From NCBI RefSeq assembly GCF_000719555.1, contig NZ_JOGX01000004.1:248001-312000 (forward strand): a stretch of DNA of 64,000 bases. Reading direction: 5' to 3'. Under the pieces are notes generated by a model. That model saw only the letters and a list, made by a program, of their open reading frames with translations, had not been told where the DNA came from and did no database searches. The translations under genes and the position numbers were made by a program. The stretch comes from Streptomyces sp. NRRL F-5727. Lineage in GTDB: Bacteria; Actinomycetota; Actinomycetes; Streptomycetales; Streptomycetaceae. Every line of letters begins with the position of its first letter. The stretch's first letter is position 1. Positions 25,892-34,352 of this stretch are shown in pieces.

Positions 25892-26790
25892 CCGCGCTCG
25901 CCGACCCGCCCGCCCCGGTCGTCTCCCCCACGGGACGGCCCCCCGTCCGCCGCCGCCGGTCGGGCGCCGGACGGACCCTGAAGGCCGGACCACTCGCGTA
26001 CGCCGTGCTGATCCTGGCGGTCCTCGTCTCGGCCTTCCCGTTCTACTGGACCATCGTCGCCGCCAGCCGCACCAACGCCGACCTGGCCCAGGTGCCCCCG
26101 TCGCTGGTGCCCGGCCCCCACCTCATCCGGAACTTCGAGGCCGTCCTCGCCGAGGCCGACATCGGCAAGGCACTGCTCAACTCCCTGATCGTGTCCGGCT
26201 CGATCACGGTGGGCACGGTGCTCTGCTGCACCCTCGCCGGGTTCGCCTTCGCCAAGCTCCGCTTCCGGGGCCGGGGCGCGCTGCTCGCGGTCACCGTGGG
26301 CACGATGATGATCCCGCCGCAGCTCGGCGTCATCCCGCTCTTCATGCTGATCGCGGAGCTCCAGTGGGTGAACCAGCTCCAGTCGGTGATCCTGCCCGGC
26401 CTCGTCTCCGCCTTCGGCGTGTTCTTCATGCGCCAGTACCTGGTGCAGTCGCTCCCCGACGAGCTGATCGAGGCGGCAAGGGTGGACGGCGCCTCGACGG
26501 CCCGGATCTTCTGGTCGATCGTCGTGCCGATCGCCCGCCCCGGCATGGCCGTGCTCGGCCTGCTCACCTTCATGGCCGCCTGGAACGACTTCTTCTGGCC
26601 GATCGTGGCGCTCTCCTCGCAGGAGCCGACCGTCCAGGTGGCGCTCCGCCAGCTCGGCGGCGGATACGTCCACGACCAGTCGGTGATCATGGCCGGCACC
26701 CTGCTGGGCACGCTGCCCGTGCTGCTGGTCTTCGGCCTGCTGGGCCGCCAGATCGTCGGCGGCATCATGCAGGGCGCGGTCAAGGGCTGA
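25888..26790 (+). CDS. Oligosaccharide ABC transporter permease (CebG-like)
   Basis: A 300-residue permease, partner of the preceding gene. A basic N-terminus (to about residue 35) precedes six helices; the EAA loop is EAARVDGASTARIFWS, followed by FMAAWNDFFWPIVAL. AAGGAGG lies 8 bp before the ATG, inside the end of the previous gene. The C-terminus IVGGIMQGAVKG is typical for MalG/CebG proteins. Confidence 0.94.
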   Translation: MTALADPPAPVVSPTGRPPVRRRRSGAGRTLKAGPLAYAVLILAVLVSAFPFYWTIVAASRTNADLAQVPPSLVPGPHLIRNFEAVLAEADIGKALLNSLIVSGSITVGTVLCCTLAGFAFAKLRFRGRGALLAVTVGTMMIPPQLGVIPLFMLIAELQWVNQLQSVILPGLVSAFGVFFMRQYLVQSLPDELIEAARVDGASTARIFWSIVVPIARPGMAVLGLLTFMAAWNDFFWPIVALSSQEPTVQVALRQLGGGYVHDQSVIMAGTLLGTLPVLLVFGLLGRQIVGGIMQGAVKG

Positions 26791-26862
26791 GCCCCCGCCC
26801 TCCCCGATGCCCCCACCCCTTCCTCCTCCCCTCCCCTTTCCTCCCTCTGGAGTTGTCTCCTC

Positions 26863-28263
26863 ATGACCGCTGTCGACGCCCGCCCCGACTCCTCCGCGAC
26901 CCTCCGCTTCCCGGAGGGTTTCCGCTGGGGCACCGCCACCGCCGCGTACCAGATCGAGGGCGCGGCCACGGAGGACGGCCGGACGCCGTCCATCTGGGAC
27001 ACCTTCAGCCGGACGCCGGGCAAGGTCCGCAACGGCGACACCGGCGACATCGCCGCCGACCACTACCACCGGGTCCGCGAGGACGTGGCCCTGATGCGCG
27101 AACTGGGTGTGACGGACTACCGGTTCTCGGTGGCCTGGCCGCGTGTCCAGCCGACCGGGCGCGGACCGGCGCTCCAGAAGGGCCTGGACTTCTACCGGCG
27201 GCTCTGCGACGAGCTGCGGGAGGCGGGCATCCGGCCGGTGGCGACGCTGTACCACTGGGACCTGCCGCAGGAGCTGGAGGACGCGGGCGGCTGGCCGCGC
27301 CGCGAGACCGCCGCGCGGTTCGCCGAGTACGCCGGGATCGTCGCCGACGGACTCGGCGACCGGGTCGCGACCTGGACGACGCTGAACGAGCCGTGGTGCG
27401 CCGCCTTCCTCGGGTACGGCAACGGCGTGCACGCCCCGGGCCGGACGGACGACGCGGCCGCGCTGCGCGCCGCGCACCATCTGAACCTGGCGCACGGCTG
27501 GGCGGTGGCGGCGCTGCGGGAGTCGCTGCCGGCCGGCACGGAGGTCTCGCTGACGCTCAACCTGCATGTGGTGCGGTCGCTGACGGAGTCGGCGGAGGAC
27601 CGGGACGCGGCACGGCGGATCGACGCGGTGGCGAACCGGATCTTCCTGGACCCGGTCTTCCGGGGCCGGCTGCCGGAGGACCTGGTGCGGGACACGGCCG
27701 GCGTGACGGACTGGGCGTTCGTACGGGACGGGGACCTGGCGGCGATCGCGGCGCCGATCGACTCGCTGGGCCTGAACTACTACTCGCCGACGGTGGTCGC
27801 GGCGGGCTCCTCGGAGTCGCCGTCGCCGTGGGCGGGCGCGGAGCGGCACGTGCGGTTCCTGCCCGCGCCGGGGCCCCGGACGGCGATGGACTGGCCGGTG
27901 GACGCGGACGGGCTGTACGAGCTGCTGGTGCGGCTGCGGGACGAGCTGCCGCACGTGCCGCTGGTGATCACCGAGAACGGGGCCGCGTACGACGACTACG
28001 CGGACCCGTCCGGGCAGGTGCGCGACCCGGAGCGGGTCGCGTATCTGCACGGGCATCTGGCGGCGGTGCGGCGGGCCGTCGAGGACGGCGCGGACGTGCG
28101 CGGCTACTTCCTGTGGTCGCTCCTGGACAACTTCGAGTGGGCCTTCGGGTACAGCAAGAGGTTCGGGATCGTGCACGTGGACTTCGCCAGCCAGCGGCGG
28201 ACGCTCAAGGACAGCGCCCGCTGGTACGCGGACGTGATCGCGCGCGGCGGGCTGCCGTCCTGA
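26863..28263 (+). CDS. Beta-glucosidase, family GH1
   Basis: A 466-residue enzyme without a signal peptide, so it should hydrolyse imported gluco-oligosaccharides to glucose in the cytoplasm. GH1 signatures: [15 protein letters not shown] near residue 17, the acid/base TLNEPW near 175 and the nucleophile [10 protein letters not shown] near 370. TGGAG lies 10 bp before the ATG. It ends the LacI-controlled operon, 72 bp after the second permease. Expected product chain: GH81 outside, importer, then GH1 inside. Confidence 0.95.
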   Translation: MTAVDARPDSSATLRFPEGFRWGTATAAYQIEGAATEDGRTPSIWDTFSRTPGKVRNGDTGDIAADHYHRVREDVALMRELGVTDYRFSVAWPRVQPTGRGPALQKGLDFYRRLCDELREAGIRPVATLYHWDLPQELEDAGGWPRRETAARFAEYAGIVADGLGDRVATWTTLNEPWCAAFLGYGNGVHAPGRTDDAAALRAAHHLNLAHGWAVAALRESLPAGTEVSLTLNLHVVRSLTESAEDRDAARRIDAVANRIFLDPVFRGRLPEDLVRDTAGVTDWAFVRDGDLAAIAAPIDSLGLNYYSPTVVAAGSSESPSPWAGAERHVRFLPAPGPRTAMDWPVDADGLYELLVRLRDELPHVPLVITENGAAYDDYADPSGQVRDPERVAYLHGHLAAVRRAVEDGADVRGYFLWSLLDNFEWAFGYSKRFGIVHVDFASQRRTLKDSARWYADVIARGGLPS

Positions 28264-28279
28264 CCGTCCGGGCCGCCGG

Positions 28280-30439
28280 TCAGCCGGTGGTGAGGACGAC
28301 GAGCCGCTGGGTGGCCCGGGTCATCGCCACGTAGCGGTCCACCGCGCCCTCGATGCCCTCGCCGTACTCCTGCGGGTCGAGGAGGACGACGAGGTCGAAC
28401 TCCAGGCCCTTGGAGAGGCTCGGCGTGAGCGCCCTGACCCGGGGGCGGTCGCCGAGCTCGGGGAGGCGTCCCTCGGCGGCGATGACGCAGGCGACGCCGT
28501 CGGCGTGCTCGGCGAGCCAGTCGTCGAGGAGGGTGTCGAGCTCGGCGGTGGTGCCGTGGTGGACCGGCGTGCCGGAGGCGCGGACCGAGGTCGGCACGTT
28601 GGCGTCCGGGAGGGCGGCGCGGATGACCGGCGCGGCCTCCGCCATGACCTCCTCGGGGGTGCGGTAGTTGATGCTGAGCGAGGCCGTCTCGATCCGGTCG
28701 AGGCCGACGCGCTCCAGGCGCTCGCGCCAGGTCTCGGTGAAGCCGTGCCGGGCCTGGGCGCGGTCGCCGACGACGGTGAAGCTGCGGGACGGGCAGCGGA
28801 CGAGCAGCATCTGCCATTCGGCGTCGGTGAGTTCCTGGGCCTCGTCGACGACGACGTGGGCGAACGGGCCGGCCAGCGGGTCGGTGGTGGCGGCGGGCAG
28901 GCCGGCGTCGTCGACGAGGCTGTCCTGGAGGTCCTTGCCGAGGAGCATGGTGACGGCGCCCTCGCCGTCGTCGTCGGAGCGCACGATGTTGTCGATGACG
29001 CCGGCCATCCGCTCCTTGCGGGCGGCGAGGGTCGCCTTCTCCCGGCGCTTGCGGGCGGCGGACCGGGGGTCGCCGAGCCGCTGCCGGGCCGCGTCGAGGT
29101 ACGGCAGGTCGGACTCGGTCCACGCCTGGGCGTCGGCCCGCTGGAGGGTGCGCACCTCGTCCCGGTCCAGCCAGGGGGCGCACAGGCGCAGGTAGGCGGG
29201 GACGGTCCACAGGTCGCCGACGAGGTCGGTGGGCTCCAGCATGGGCCAGGCGCGGTCGAGGGTGGAGACCAGCTCCCGGTCGCTCCGCAGGGCCCGCTCG
29301 AAGAGGACCTCGGGGACCTCGTCGCCGGCCTTCTCCCTGAGGAGGGTGACGAGCTCCTCCCAGATCAGTTCGCGGGCCTCGTTGTGCGGGGTGCTGGGGC
29401 CGGGGGCGTCGAAGACCTCCGCCCAGTCCTCGGCGGTGACGGTGAGGTCGCCCCAGTCGGTGGTGACGTGGGTCGGCTCGGCCGGCGGCTCCTCGTAGAA
29501 GCGGACGGCCTTCTCGATGCCGCGGACCAGTGCGGCGGAGGACTTGAGCCGGGCGACCTCCGGGTCCTTCTCGGGGCCCGCGGTGGCCCCTTCGGGGACG
29601 AGGTCGCGGACGGTGCAGGTGCGCACGCCCTCCTCGCCGAGGCTGGGCAGCACGTCGGAGACGTAGGCGAGGTAGGGCTGGTGGGGGCCGACGAAGAGGA
29701 CGCCGCCGCGGCGGTGGCCGAGCCGGGGGTCGGAGTAGAGCAGGTAGGCGGCGCGGTGCAGGGCGACGACGGTCTTGCCGGTGCCGGGTCCGCCGTCGAC
29801 GACGAGGGCGCCGCGCGAGCCGGCGCGGACGATGGCGTCCTGGTCGGCCTGGATGGTGGAGAGCACGTCGCGCATCCGCTCGGAGCGGTTGGTGCCGAGG
29901 CTGGCGATGAACGCGGACTGGTCGTCCAGGGCCGCGTGCGCGTCCAGGCCGCCCTCGGTGAAGACCTCGTCCCAGTAGTCGGTGACCGCGCCGCCGTTCC
30001 AGCGGTAGCGGCGGCGGCTGGCCAGTCCCATGGGGTGGGCGTGGGTGGCGCCGAAGAAGGGCTCGGCGGCGGGCGAGCGCCAGTCGACGAGCAGCCGGTT
30101 CCCGGCGCTGTCGGTGAGGCCGAGGCGTCCGATGTAGAGGGGCTCGGAGCCGTCGGCGGAGACGATCCGGCCGAGGCAGAGGTCGAGGCCGAAGCGGCGC
30201 AGGGTGCGCAGCCGGCCCGAGAGCCGGTGGACCTCCAGGTCACGCTCCATCGCCTCGCGGCCCGCGCCGCCGGGGGCGCGGCGCACGGCGTCGAGCCGCT
30301 CGGAGAGTTCGGCGACGGCCTGGTCGAGGCTCTCCGCGATGGCCGCGAAGTGCTGCTCGTCGTCGGCGATGAGCGCGGGGGCGGCCTTGGCGGCGAGACG
30401 GTCGGGAAGCTGGAAGGGACCGGTGGTGCGCAGCGGCAT
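28280..30439 (-). CDS. helR: HelD-type ATPase, probable rifamycin-resistance protein HelR
   Basis: This 719-residue protein of the UvrD-like superfamily frees RNA polymerase from stalled complexes. The HelD coiled-coil arm lies near 20-80; Walker A GGPGTGKTVVALHRAAYLL is near 213; Walker B VVVDEAQELTDAEW is near 530; a C-terminal helicase motif (ALTPSLSKGLEFDLVVLLDP) follows. In actinomycetes one HelD subset, HelR, displaces rifamycins from RNA polymerase and is controlled by a rifamycin-associated element; such an element lies 62 bp upstream here. ATG at 30439 is used, with GTG at 30445 possible; an earlier in-frame ATG at 30517 falls inside the regulatory element and is discarded. Confidence 0.88.
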   Translation of the reverse strand: MPLRTTGPFQLPDRLAAKAAPALIADDEQHFAAIAESLDQAVAELSERLDAVRRAPGGAGREAMERDLEVHRLSGRLRTLRRFGLDLCLGRIVSADGSEPLYIGRLGLTDSAGNRLLVDWRSPAAEPFFGATHAHPMGLASRRRYRWNGGAVTDYWDEVFTEGGLDAHAALDDQSAFIASLGTNRSERMRDVLSTIQADQDAIVRAGSRGALVVDGGPGTGKTVVALHRAAYLLYSDPRLGHRRGGVLFVGPHQPYLAYVSDVLPSLGEEGVRTCTVRDLVPEGATAGPEKDPEVARLKSSAALVRGIEKAVRFYEEPPAEPTHVTTDWGDLTVTAEDWAEVFDAPGPSTPHNEARELIWEELVTLLREKAGDEVPEVLFERALRSDRELVSTLDRAWPMLEPTDLVGDLWTVPAYLRLCAPWLDRDEVRTLQRADAQAWTESDLPYLDAARQRLGDPRSAARKRREKATLAARKERMAGVIDNIVRSDDDGEGAVTMLLGKDLQDSLVDDAGLPAATTDPLAGPFAHVVVDEAQELTDAEWQMLLVRCPSRSFTVVGDRAQARHGFTETWRERLERVGLDRIETASLSINYRTPEEVMAEAAPVIRAALPDANVPTSVRASGTPVHHGTTAELDTLLDDWLAEHADGVACVIAAEGRLPELGDRPRVRALTPSLSKGLEFDLVVLLDPQEYGEGIEGAVDRYVAMTRATQRLVVLTTG

Positions 30440-30500
30440 GGGCACGCGGGGAATCTCGTTTCGGCAGGTGACGGGGTAGATGTGCGATTGTGCGGCATCC

Positions 30501-30525
30501 GGGGGGCCTTGCCGCAAGGCCCCCC
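30501..30525 (-). promoter_or_regulatory. Rifamycin-associated element (RAE) upstream of helR
   Basis: A 25-bp perfect inverted repeat: GGGGGGCCTTGC (30501-30512) and its complement (30514-30525) around one base. On the helR strand it contains GGGGCCTTGCGGCAAGGC, matching the published RAE pattern found before rifamycin-inactivating genes and helR. A possible promoter runs through it on the minus strand: TTGCGG from the element, 19 bp, then CACAAT. The assignment rests on my memory of the consensus. Confidence 0.85.
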
Positions 30526-30651
30526 TTGCGCTATACCTTGAACATGGCGGGAGGTGTTCCCGCCTTTTTCTGTGCCCGGGCGCGTTCGGGGCTGTGCCCG
30601 GCCCGGCCGGTGCCTGTGCCCGATACCCGGCGGCGGGTGTCGCCGGGCGCG

Positions 30652-30933
30652 TCAGCGGGTGTCGCCGGTCCAGTCGAAGCGTCCGGGGTCGCCGTCCCGC
30701 GGACCGTACACCGCTCTGCCGTCCGCCCCGTAGCGGCCCAGCTCCGTCTCCAGGACCGCGCCGGCGCGTATCTCCTCGCCGGTCCAGTCGGTCACGTCGA
30801 GCAGCAGCCCGTCGAGCGGGCCGCCGACCAGCTCCACGTAGACGCGCCCGGGGCGCGGTCCGGGGCGCGGGTCGTCGTGGTCCTGGCCGTAGACCCGGCC
30901 ACGCAGCAGTTCCTCGTCACGGTCCCCGCCCAT
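30652..30933 (-). CDS. Small conserved hypothetical protein
   Basis: A 93-residue soluble acidic protein. Recognisable stretch: GRVYVELVGGPLDGLLLDVT, then W-T-GEEIRAGAVLETELGRYG. I know this pattern from Streptomyces hypothetical proteins but no function. The ATG at 30933 is chosen because GAAGGA lies 7 bp upstream; an ATG at 30981 would add 16 residues and lacks a site. It is convergent to nothing and lies upstream of helR on the same strand, beyond the RAE. Confidence 0.7.
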   Translation of the reverse strand: MGGDRDEELLRGRVYGQDHDDPRPGPRPGRVYVELVGGPLDGLLLDVTDWTGEEIRAGAVLETELGRYGADGRAVYGPRDGDPGRFDWTGDTR

Positions 30934-31134
30934 GCCGCCGTCCTTCCCCCTGTCCCTGGGACTGTCGCTCTGCCTGTCCATGGCCCCAGCGTGACAGCCG
31001 CCACTGACAACGGCCCCCCGGCCGGCCCGTACGGACGTTCCCGTCGGTCCCGAGGCAACCGGACGGGCCGTCAGACCGTCCTCCCGGGCAGAGCCGCCGG
31101 AGCGTGTCCGGCGCCCCCACCTGGAAGGATGCCG

Positions 31135-31800
31135 ATGACGATCACGCTCGCCGAGGAGATCGCCCTGCTGTCGCTGGACGACGAGTCCGGGGAGGCGAAG
31201 GAGCGGCACGCCGCCGCGTGGGCGGTCGCGGGCGGGATCCTGCTGGAGCTGGCGTTCGCCGGGCGGGTGTCGGTGGCCGGCGGGCGGATCGCCGTCGCGG
31301 ACGGGAGCCCCACCGGGGAGCCGCTGCTCGACGAGCGGCTGGCGCTGATCACCGCCTGGGCGGCGAAGCGGGACCGGGCTCCGAAGGTCACCGAGTGGCT
31401 GACGAGGGACCAGGCGAAGGCGCCGGCCGCGACGGTCGCGCGGCTCTGCGAGCGGGGTCTGGTGGCGGAGGAGAAGCACCGGGTCCTGGGCCTGTTCCCG
31501 GTGCGGCGCTACCCCGAGGCGGACGGCTCGGCGGAGCGGGAGCTGCGGGAGCGGCTGCGCGCGGTGGTGCTCGACGGCGCCGCGCCGGACGAGCGGACGG
31601 CCGGGCTGGTCGCGCTGGTGCACGGGGCGAAGCTGCACCGGCTGGCGTTCCCCGGGGAGCCGCGCAAGGAGATCGCCGCGCGGATGGCGGAGCTCGCGGA
31701 GGGGCAGTGGGCGACCGAGGGCGTCCGGGTGGCGATCCGGGACATGCAGGCGGCGGTGACCACGGCGACGGTGGTCACCCTCTTCGCGGCCACCAGCTGA
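31135..31800 (+). CDS. GPP34-family (Golgi phosphoprotein 3-like) protein
   Basis: A 221-residue helical protein of the GPP34/GOLPH3 fold. Typical features: MTITLAEEIALLSLDDESG start, GGILLELAFAGRVSV, and VVLDGAAPDERTAGLVALVHGAKL. Eukaryotic relatives bind phosphoinositide membranes; the bacterial role is unknown though such genes are common in Streptomyces. GGAAGG ends 6 bp before the ATG at 31135, which decides it over the ATG at 31129. It faces an HD-domain gene convergently. Confidence 0.9.
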   Translation: MTITLAEEIALLSLDDESGEAKERHAAAWAVAGGILLELAFAGRVSVAGGRIAVADGSPTGEPLLDERLALITAWAAKRDRAPKVTEWLTRDQAKAPAATVARLCERGLVAEEKHRVLGLFPVRRYPEADGSAERELRERLRAVVLDGAAPDERTAGLVALVHGAKLHRLAFPGEPRKEIAARMAELAEGQWATEGVRVAIRDMQAAVTTATVVTLFAATS

Positions 31801-31814
31801 GCCCGGCCGGGCGG

Positions 31815-32411
31815 TCAGGTCACGGCGTGACCGTACGTGGCGGCCAGGGCGTCCAGTTCGGGGTCCCCGTACAGCCGGCGCAGGGCCTGGAAGACGGTGA
31901 CCTTCTCGGGGCCGAAGCGGCTGATGCGCACCTCGAAGCTGTCCGGGGAGACGAACCGCGGCGGGGTGGACTTGGAGTGGAACTTGTCGGCGTACATGAC
32001 CATCCGCTCCTCGGGCGTGACGGGCACGTAGTCGGCCGGCGGGATGGGCAGCCCCTGGGCGAGGACGTCCTCCTGGGTGATGCCGACGCCGGTGTGGCAG
32101 GAGCAGAAGCGGCAGAGGGCCTCGGGCAGGCCCTCCTCCGCGAGCAGCCGGTGGCCGAGGACACCGTGGGTGACGTACGAGGCGCCGTCGATGCGCCCGG
32201 AGGTGTCGTACAGCCGGTAGACGCCGATGTCGTGCAGCAGGCAGCCGGCGCGGACGAGGTCGGCGTCGACGCCCCGGCCGGAGCGGGAGAGCAGCTGGTC
32301 GGCGATGGCGGCGACGATCTCGCAGTGGGTGAAGACGAGTTCGAAGGCGGCGTCGCTGGGGGCGTGCTTCCGGTGCAGCGCCCGGATCTCGTCATATGAG
32401 GGGATCTCCAC
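31815..32411 (-). CDS. HD-domain phosphohydrolase-like protein
   Basis: A 198-residue metal-dependent hydrolase candidate. HD ligands are visible as His in FTHCEIVAA, the HD pair in LLHDIGVY, and His in THGVLGHRLL; a late MYADKFHSKSTPP gives the final Asp. The substrate is unknown; relatives are annotated as HD superfamily hydrolases. The GTG at 32411 gives the family N-terminus (EIPSYDEIRALHRKHAPS). Confidence 0.85.
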   Translation of the reverse strand: MEIPSYDEIRALHRKHAPSDAAFELVFTHCEIVAAIADQLLSRSGRGVDADLVRAGCLLHDIGVYRLYDTSGRIDGASYVTHGVLGHRLLAEEGLPEALCRFCSCHTGVGITQEDVLAQGLPIPPADYVPVTPEERMVMYADKFHSKSTPPRFVSPDSFEVRISRFGPEKVTVFQALRRLYGDPELDALAATYGHAVT

Positions 32412-32669
32412 CCCGGAAGGATATCGGGGCGGGACCCCGCCCCCGACGGGGTGCCGCGGGCGGCTGACGGCCCGGGCCGCGGGCCCGCCGGCTACGGCGG
32501 GCGGGTGATGTACGGAGCCGGGCCCGGCGGTCCCGCGCCCGGCCGGGGAAGGGAGGGGAACCGAACCTTCCACGACTCTGCGGCCGGCGGCGAACTCCCG
32601 GCCACCCTCCGGCAACTGACGGCGTGTTGTCTCCGTATCCAGGTGCGTTCCGACGACGGAAGGACTCCC

Positions 32670-34238
32670 ATGCAGCGCAGGTCCCTCGCCCTCCTGGCGG
32701 CCGTGGCGGTCCTGTCCGCCGCCTCCGTGCCCCTCGCGGAGGCCCGCCCCGCCGTCACACGCCATCCGGTGGACGGCGCGGCGGCCGTCACCAGTACGCC
32801 GGCGCCGGGCGTGACGCTCACCACCCTCACGTACGGACGGCGGGACGCCGGCCACGTGTGGACCGTCCAGGTCAACCTGCCCCAGCACCCCGACGGCCCG
32901 TTCGCCGGCGCGCCGCTGGCCCTCGGGCCGCGCGGGACGGCGGTGCGGGTGGCGGAGGCGCTGCGGGCGGCGGGGTTCGAGCCGCGGGTGGCGGAGGTGA
33001 CCACCCCGGCCTACGCGGACCTGCGGCCCGCGGTGCTCGGCTGGACGGTGCGGACCGGCGGCTACCCGGACGAGGCCGGGGCGGCGGCGCTCGCCGGCCG
33101 GCTCCGGACGGCCGGGTTCACCGCCCGCACCCGCTACACGGCCCAGGACGGCACCGACGACGACGCGCCGCAGCGCGTCCACGTCCTGCGGATCGACCTG
33201 CACGAGTCCGGCGGCCGGCTGGAGACCGGCCACGGGCCCACCCTCCACGGCACCGAACCCCTGACCGCCCTGATCGGCGCGGCGGGAGCCGTCGCCGGGA
33301 TCAACGGGCAGTGGTTCTACGACAGCGCCCCCGGCGGCCTCTACGTGCGCGACGGCCGGCTGCTCGGCTCCGCCACCCAGGGACGGTCCGGCATCCGGCT
33401 GGAGCGCGGCGGGCGGTCCTTCTCCGTCGACACCTTCACGGCCCGGGTGACGGTCACGGCGGCCGGGGAGACCGCGGAGGTCGACGGCGTCAACCGGCTC
33501 CCGGGCTCGATCTGGAACTGCGGCGGCGTCGGCGGCGACCTGCCGACCGAGCGCCCGCAGCACGACGTCCGGTGCACCGACGACAGCGAACTCGTCCGCT
33601 TCACCCCCGAGTGGGGCGCGCCCCCGGCCGGCCCCGGCGCGGAGGCCGTCCTGGACTCCCGGGGCCGGGTGACATCCGTCCGGCACAGCCGCGGCGCCGC
33701 CGTCCCGCCCGGCGGGTCGACGCTCCAGGGCACCGGCGCCGGCGCCGCCTGGCTGCTGCGCACCGTGCGGGTGGGCGCGACGCTCGCCTTCGACGAGCGC
33801 GTGCGGGACGGCCGGGGCCGCCCGGTCCCGCTCCACCACGACACGACCGTCCTCCAGGTGGGCCCGGCCCTGGTCCGCGACGGCGAGGTGGCGGTGAACG
33901 CGCTGGCCGACGGCGTCGTCCGCGAGGGCCCGGACCAGTCCTTCACCTACGAATGGACGGTGCGCGCCAACCCCCGGTCCATGATCGGCGTGGACGACCG
34001 GGGCCGCCTGATGCTGGTCGTCGCCGACGGCCGCCGCCCCGGCGTCAGCGAGGGCCTGGGCATCGACGGCGCCGCCCGCCTGATGCGCGCCCTGGGCGCC
34101 CGGGAGGCGCTCAACCTCGACGGCGGCGGTTCGAGCGTCCTCGCGACGGCGGCGGGCATCGTCAACCAGCCCTCCGACGCCGCCGGCGAACGCTCCCTCG
34201 GCACCGGCCTCCTCCTGATGCCCCCGGGCTCCCGCTGA
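32670..34238 (+). CDS. Secreted SPOR-like and phosphodiester glycosidase (NAGPA) domain protein
   Basis: A 522-residue exported protein. The signal peptide is about 1-26 (LALLAAVAVLSAASVPLAEA). Residues about 90-170 form a SPOR-like pair of repeats (VAEALRAAGFEPRVAEVTTP, LAGRLRTAGFTARTRYTAQ). The C-terminal half is a NAGPA phosphodiester glycosidase domain: GAVAGINGQWFY, then late GREALNLDGGGSSVLA-type metal site (LNLDGGGSS). It may process cell-wall glycan phosphodiesters. GGAAGGA lies 5 bp before the ATG. Confidence 0.9.
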   Translation: MQRRSLALLAAVAVLSAASVPLAEARPAVTRHPVDGAAAVTSTPAPGVTLTTLTYGRRDAGHVWTVQVNLPQHPDGPFAGAPLALGPRGTAVRVAEALRAAGFEPRVAEVTTPAYADLRPAVLGWTVRTGGYPDEAGAAALAGRLRTAGFTARTRYTAQDGTDDDAPQRVHVLRIDLHESGGRLETGHGPTLHGTEPLTALIGAAGAVAGINGQWFYDSAPGGLYVRDGRLLGSATQGRSGIRLERGGRSFSVDTFTARVTVTAAGETAEVDGVNRLPGSIWNCGGVGGDLPTERPQHDVRCTDDSELVRFTPEWGAPPAGPGAEAVLDSRGRVTSVRHSRGAAVPPGGSTLQGTGAGAAWLLRTVRVGATLAFDERVRDGRGRPVPLHHDTTVLQVGPALVRDGEVAVNALADGVVREGPDQSFTYEWTVRANPRSMIGVDDRGRLMLVVADGRRPGVSEGLGIDGAARLMRALGAREALNLDGGGSSVLATAAGIVNQPSDAAGERSLGTGLLLMPPGSR

Positions 34239-34352
34239 CGGCGCCGGATCCCCTCCCCCGGTGGGCCGGTGGCGGGTGCGGCGACAGGCGGAGTGCCCGG
34301 GGAGCGGCCAGACTGGGCCTGGACCGGGTGTCGAGCACTGACAGGGGTGCAC

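Noticed and set aside
30439..30517. Longer HelR start at 30517
   Set aside because: The ATG lies within the palindromic regulatory element and has no ribosome binding site; the family N-terminus fits the ATG at 30439.
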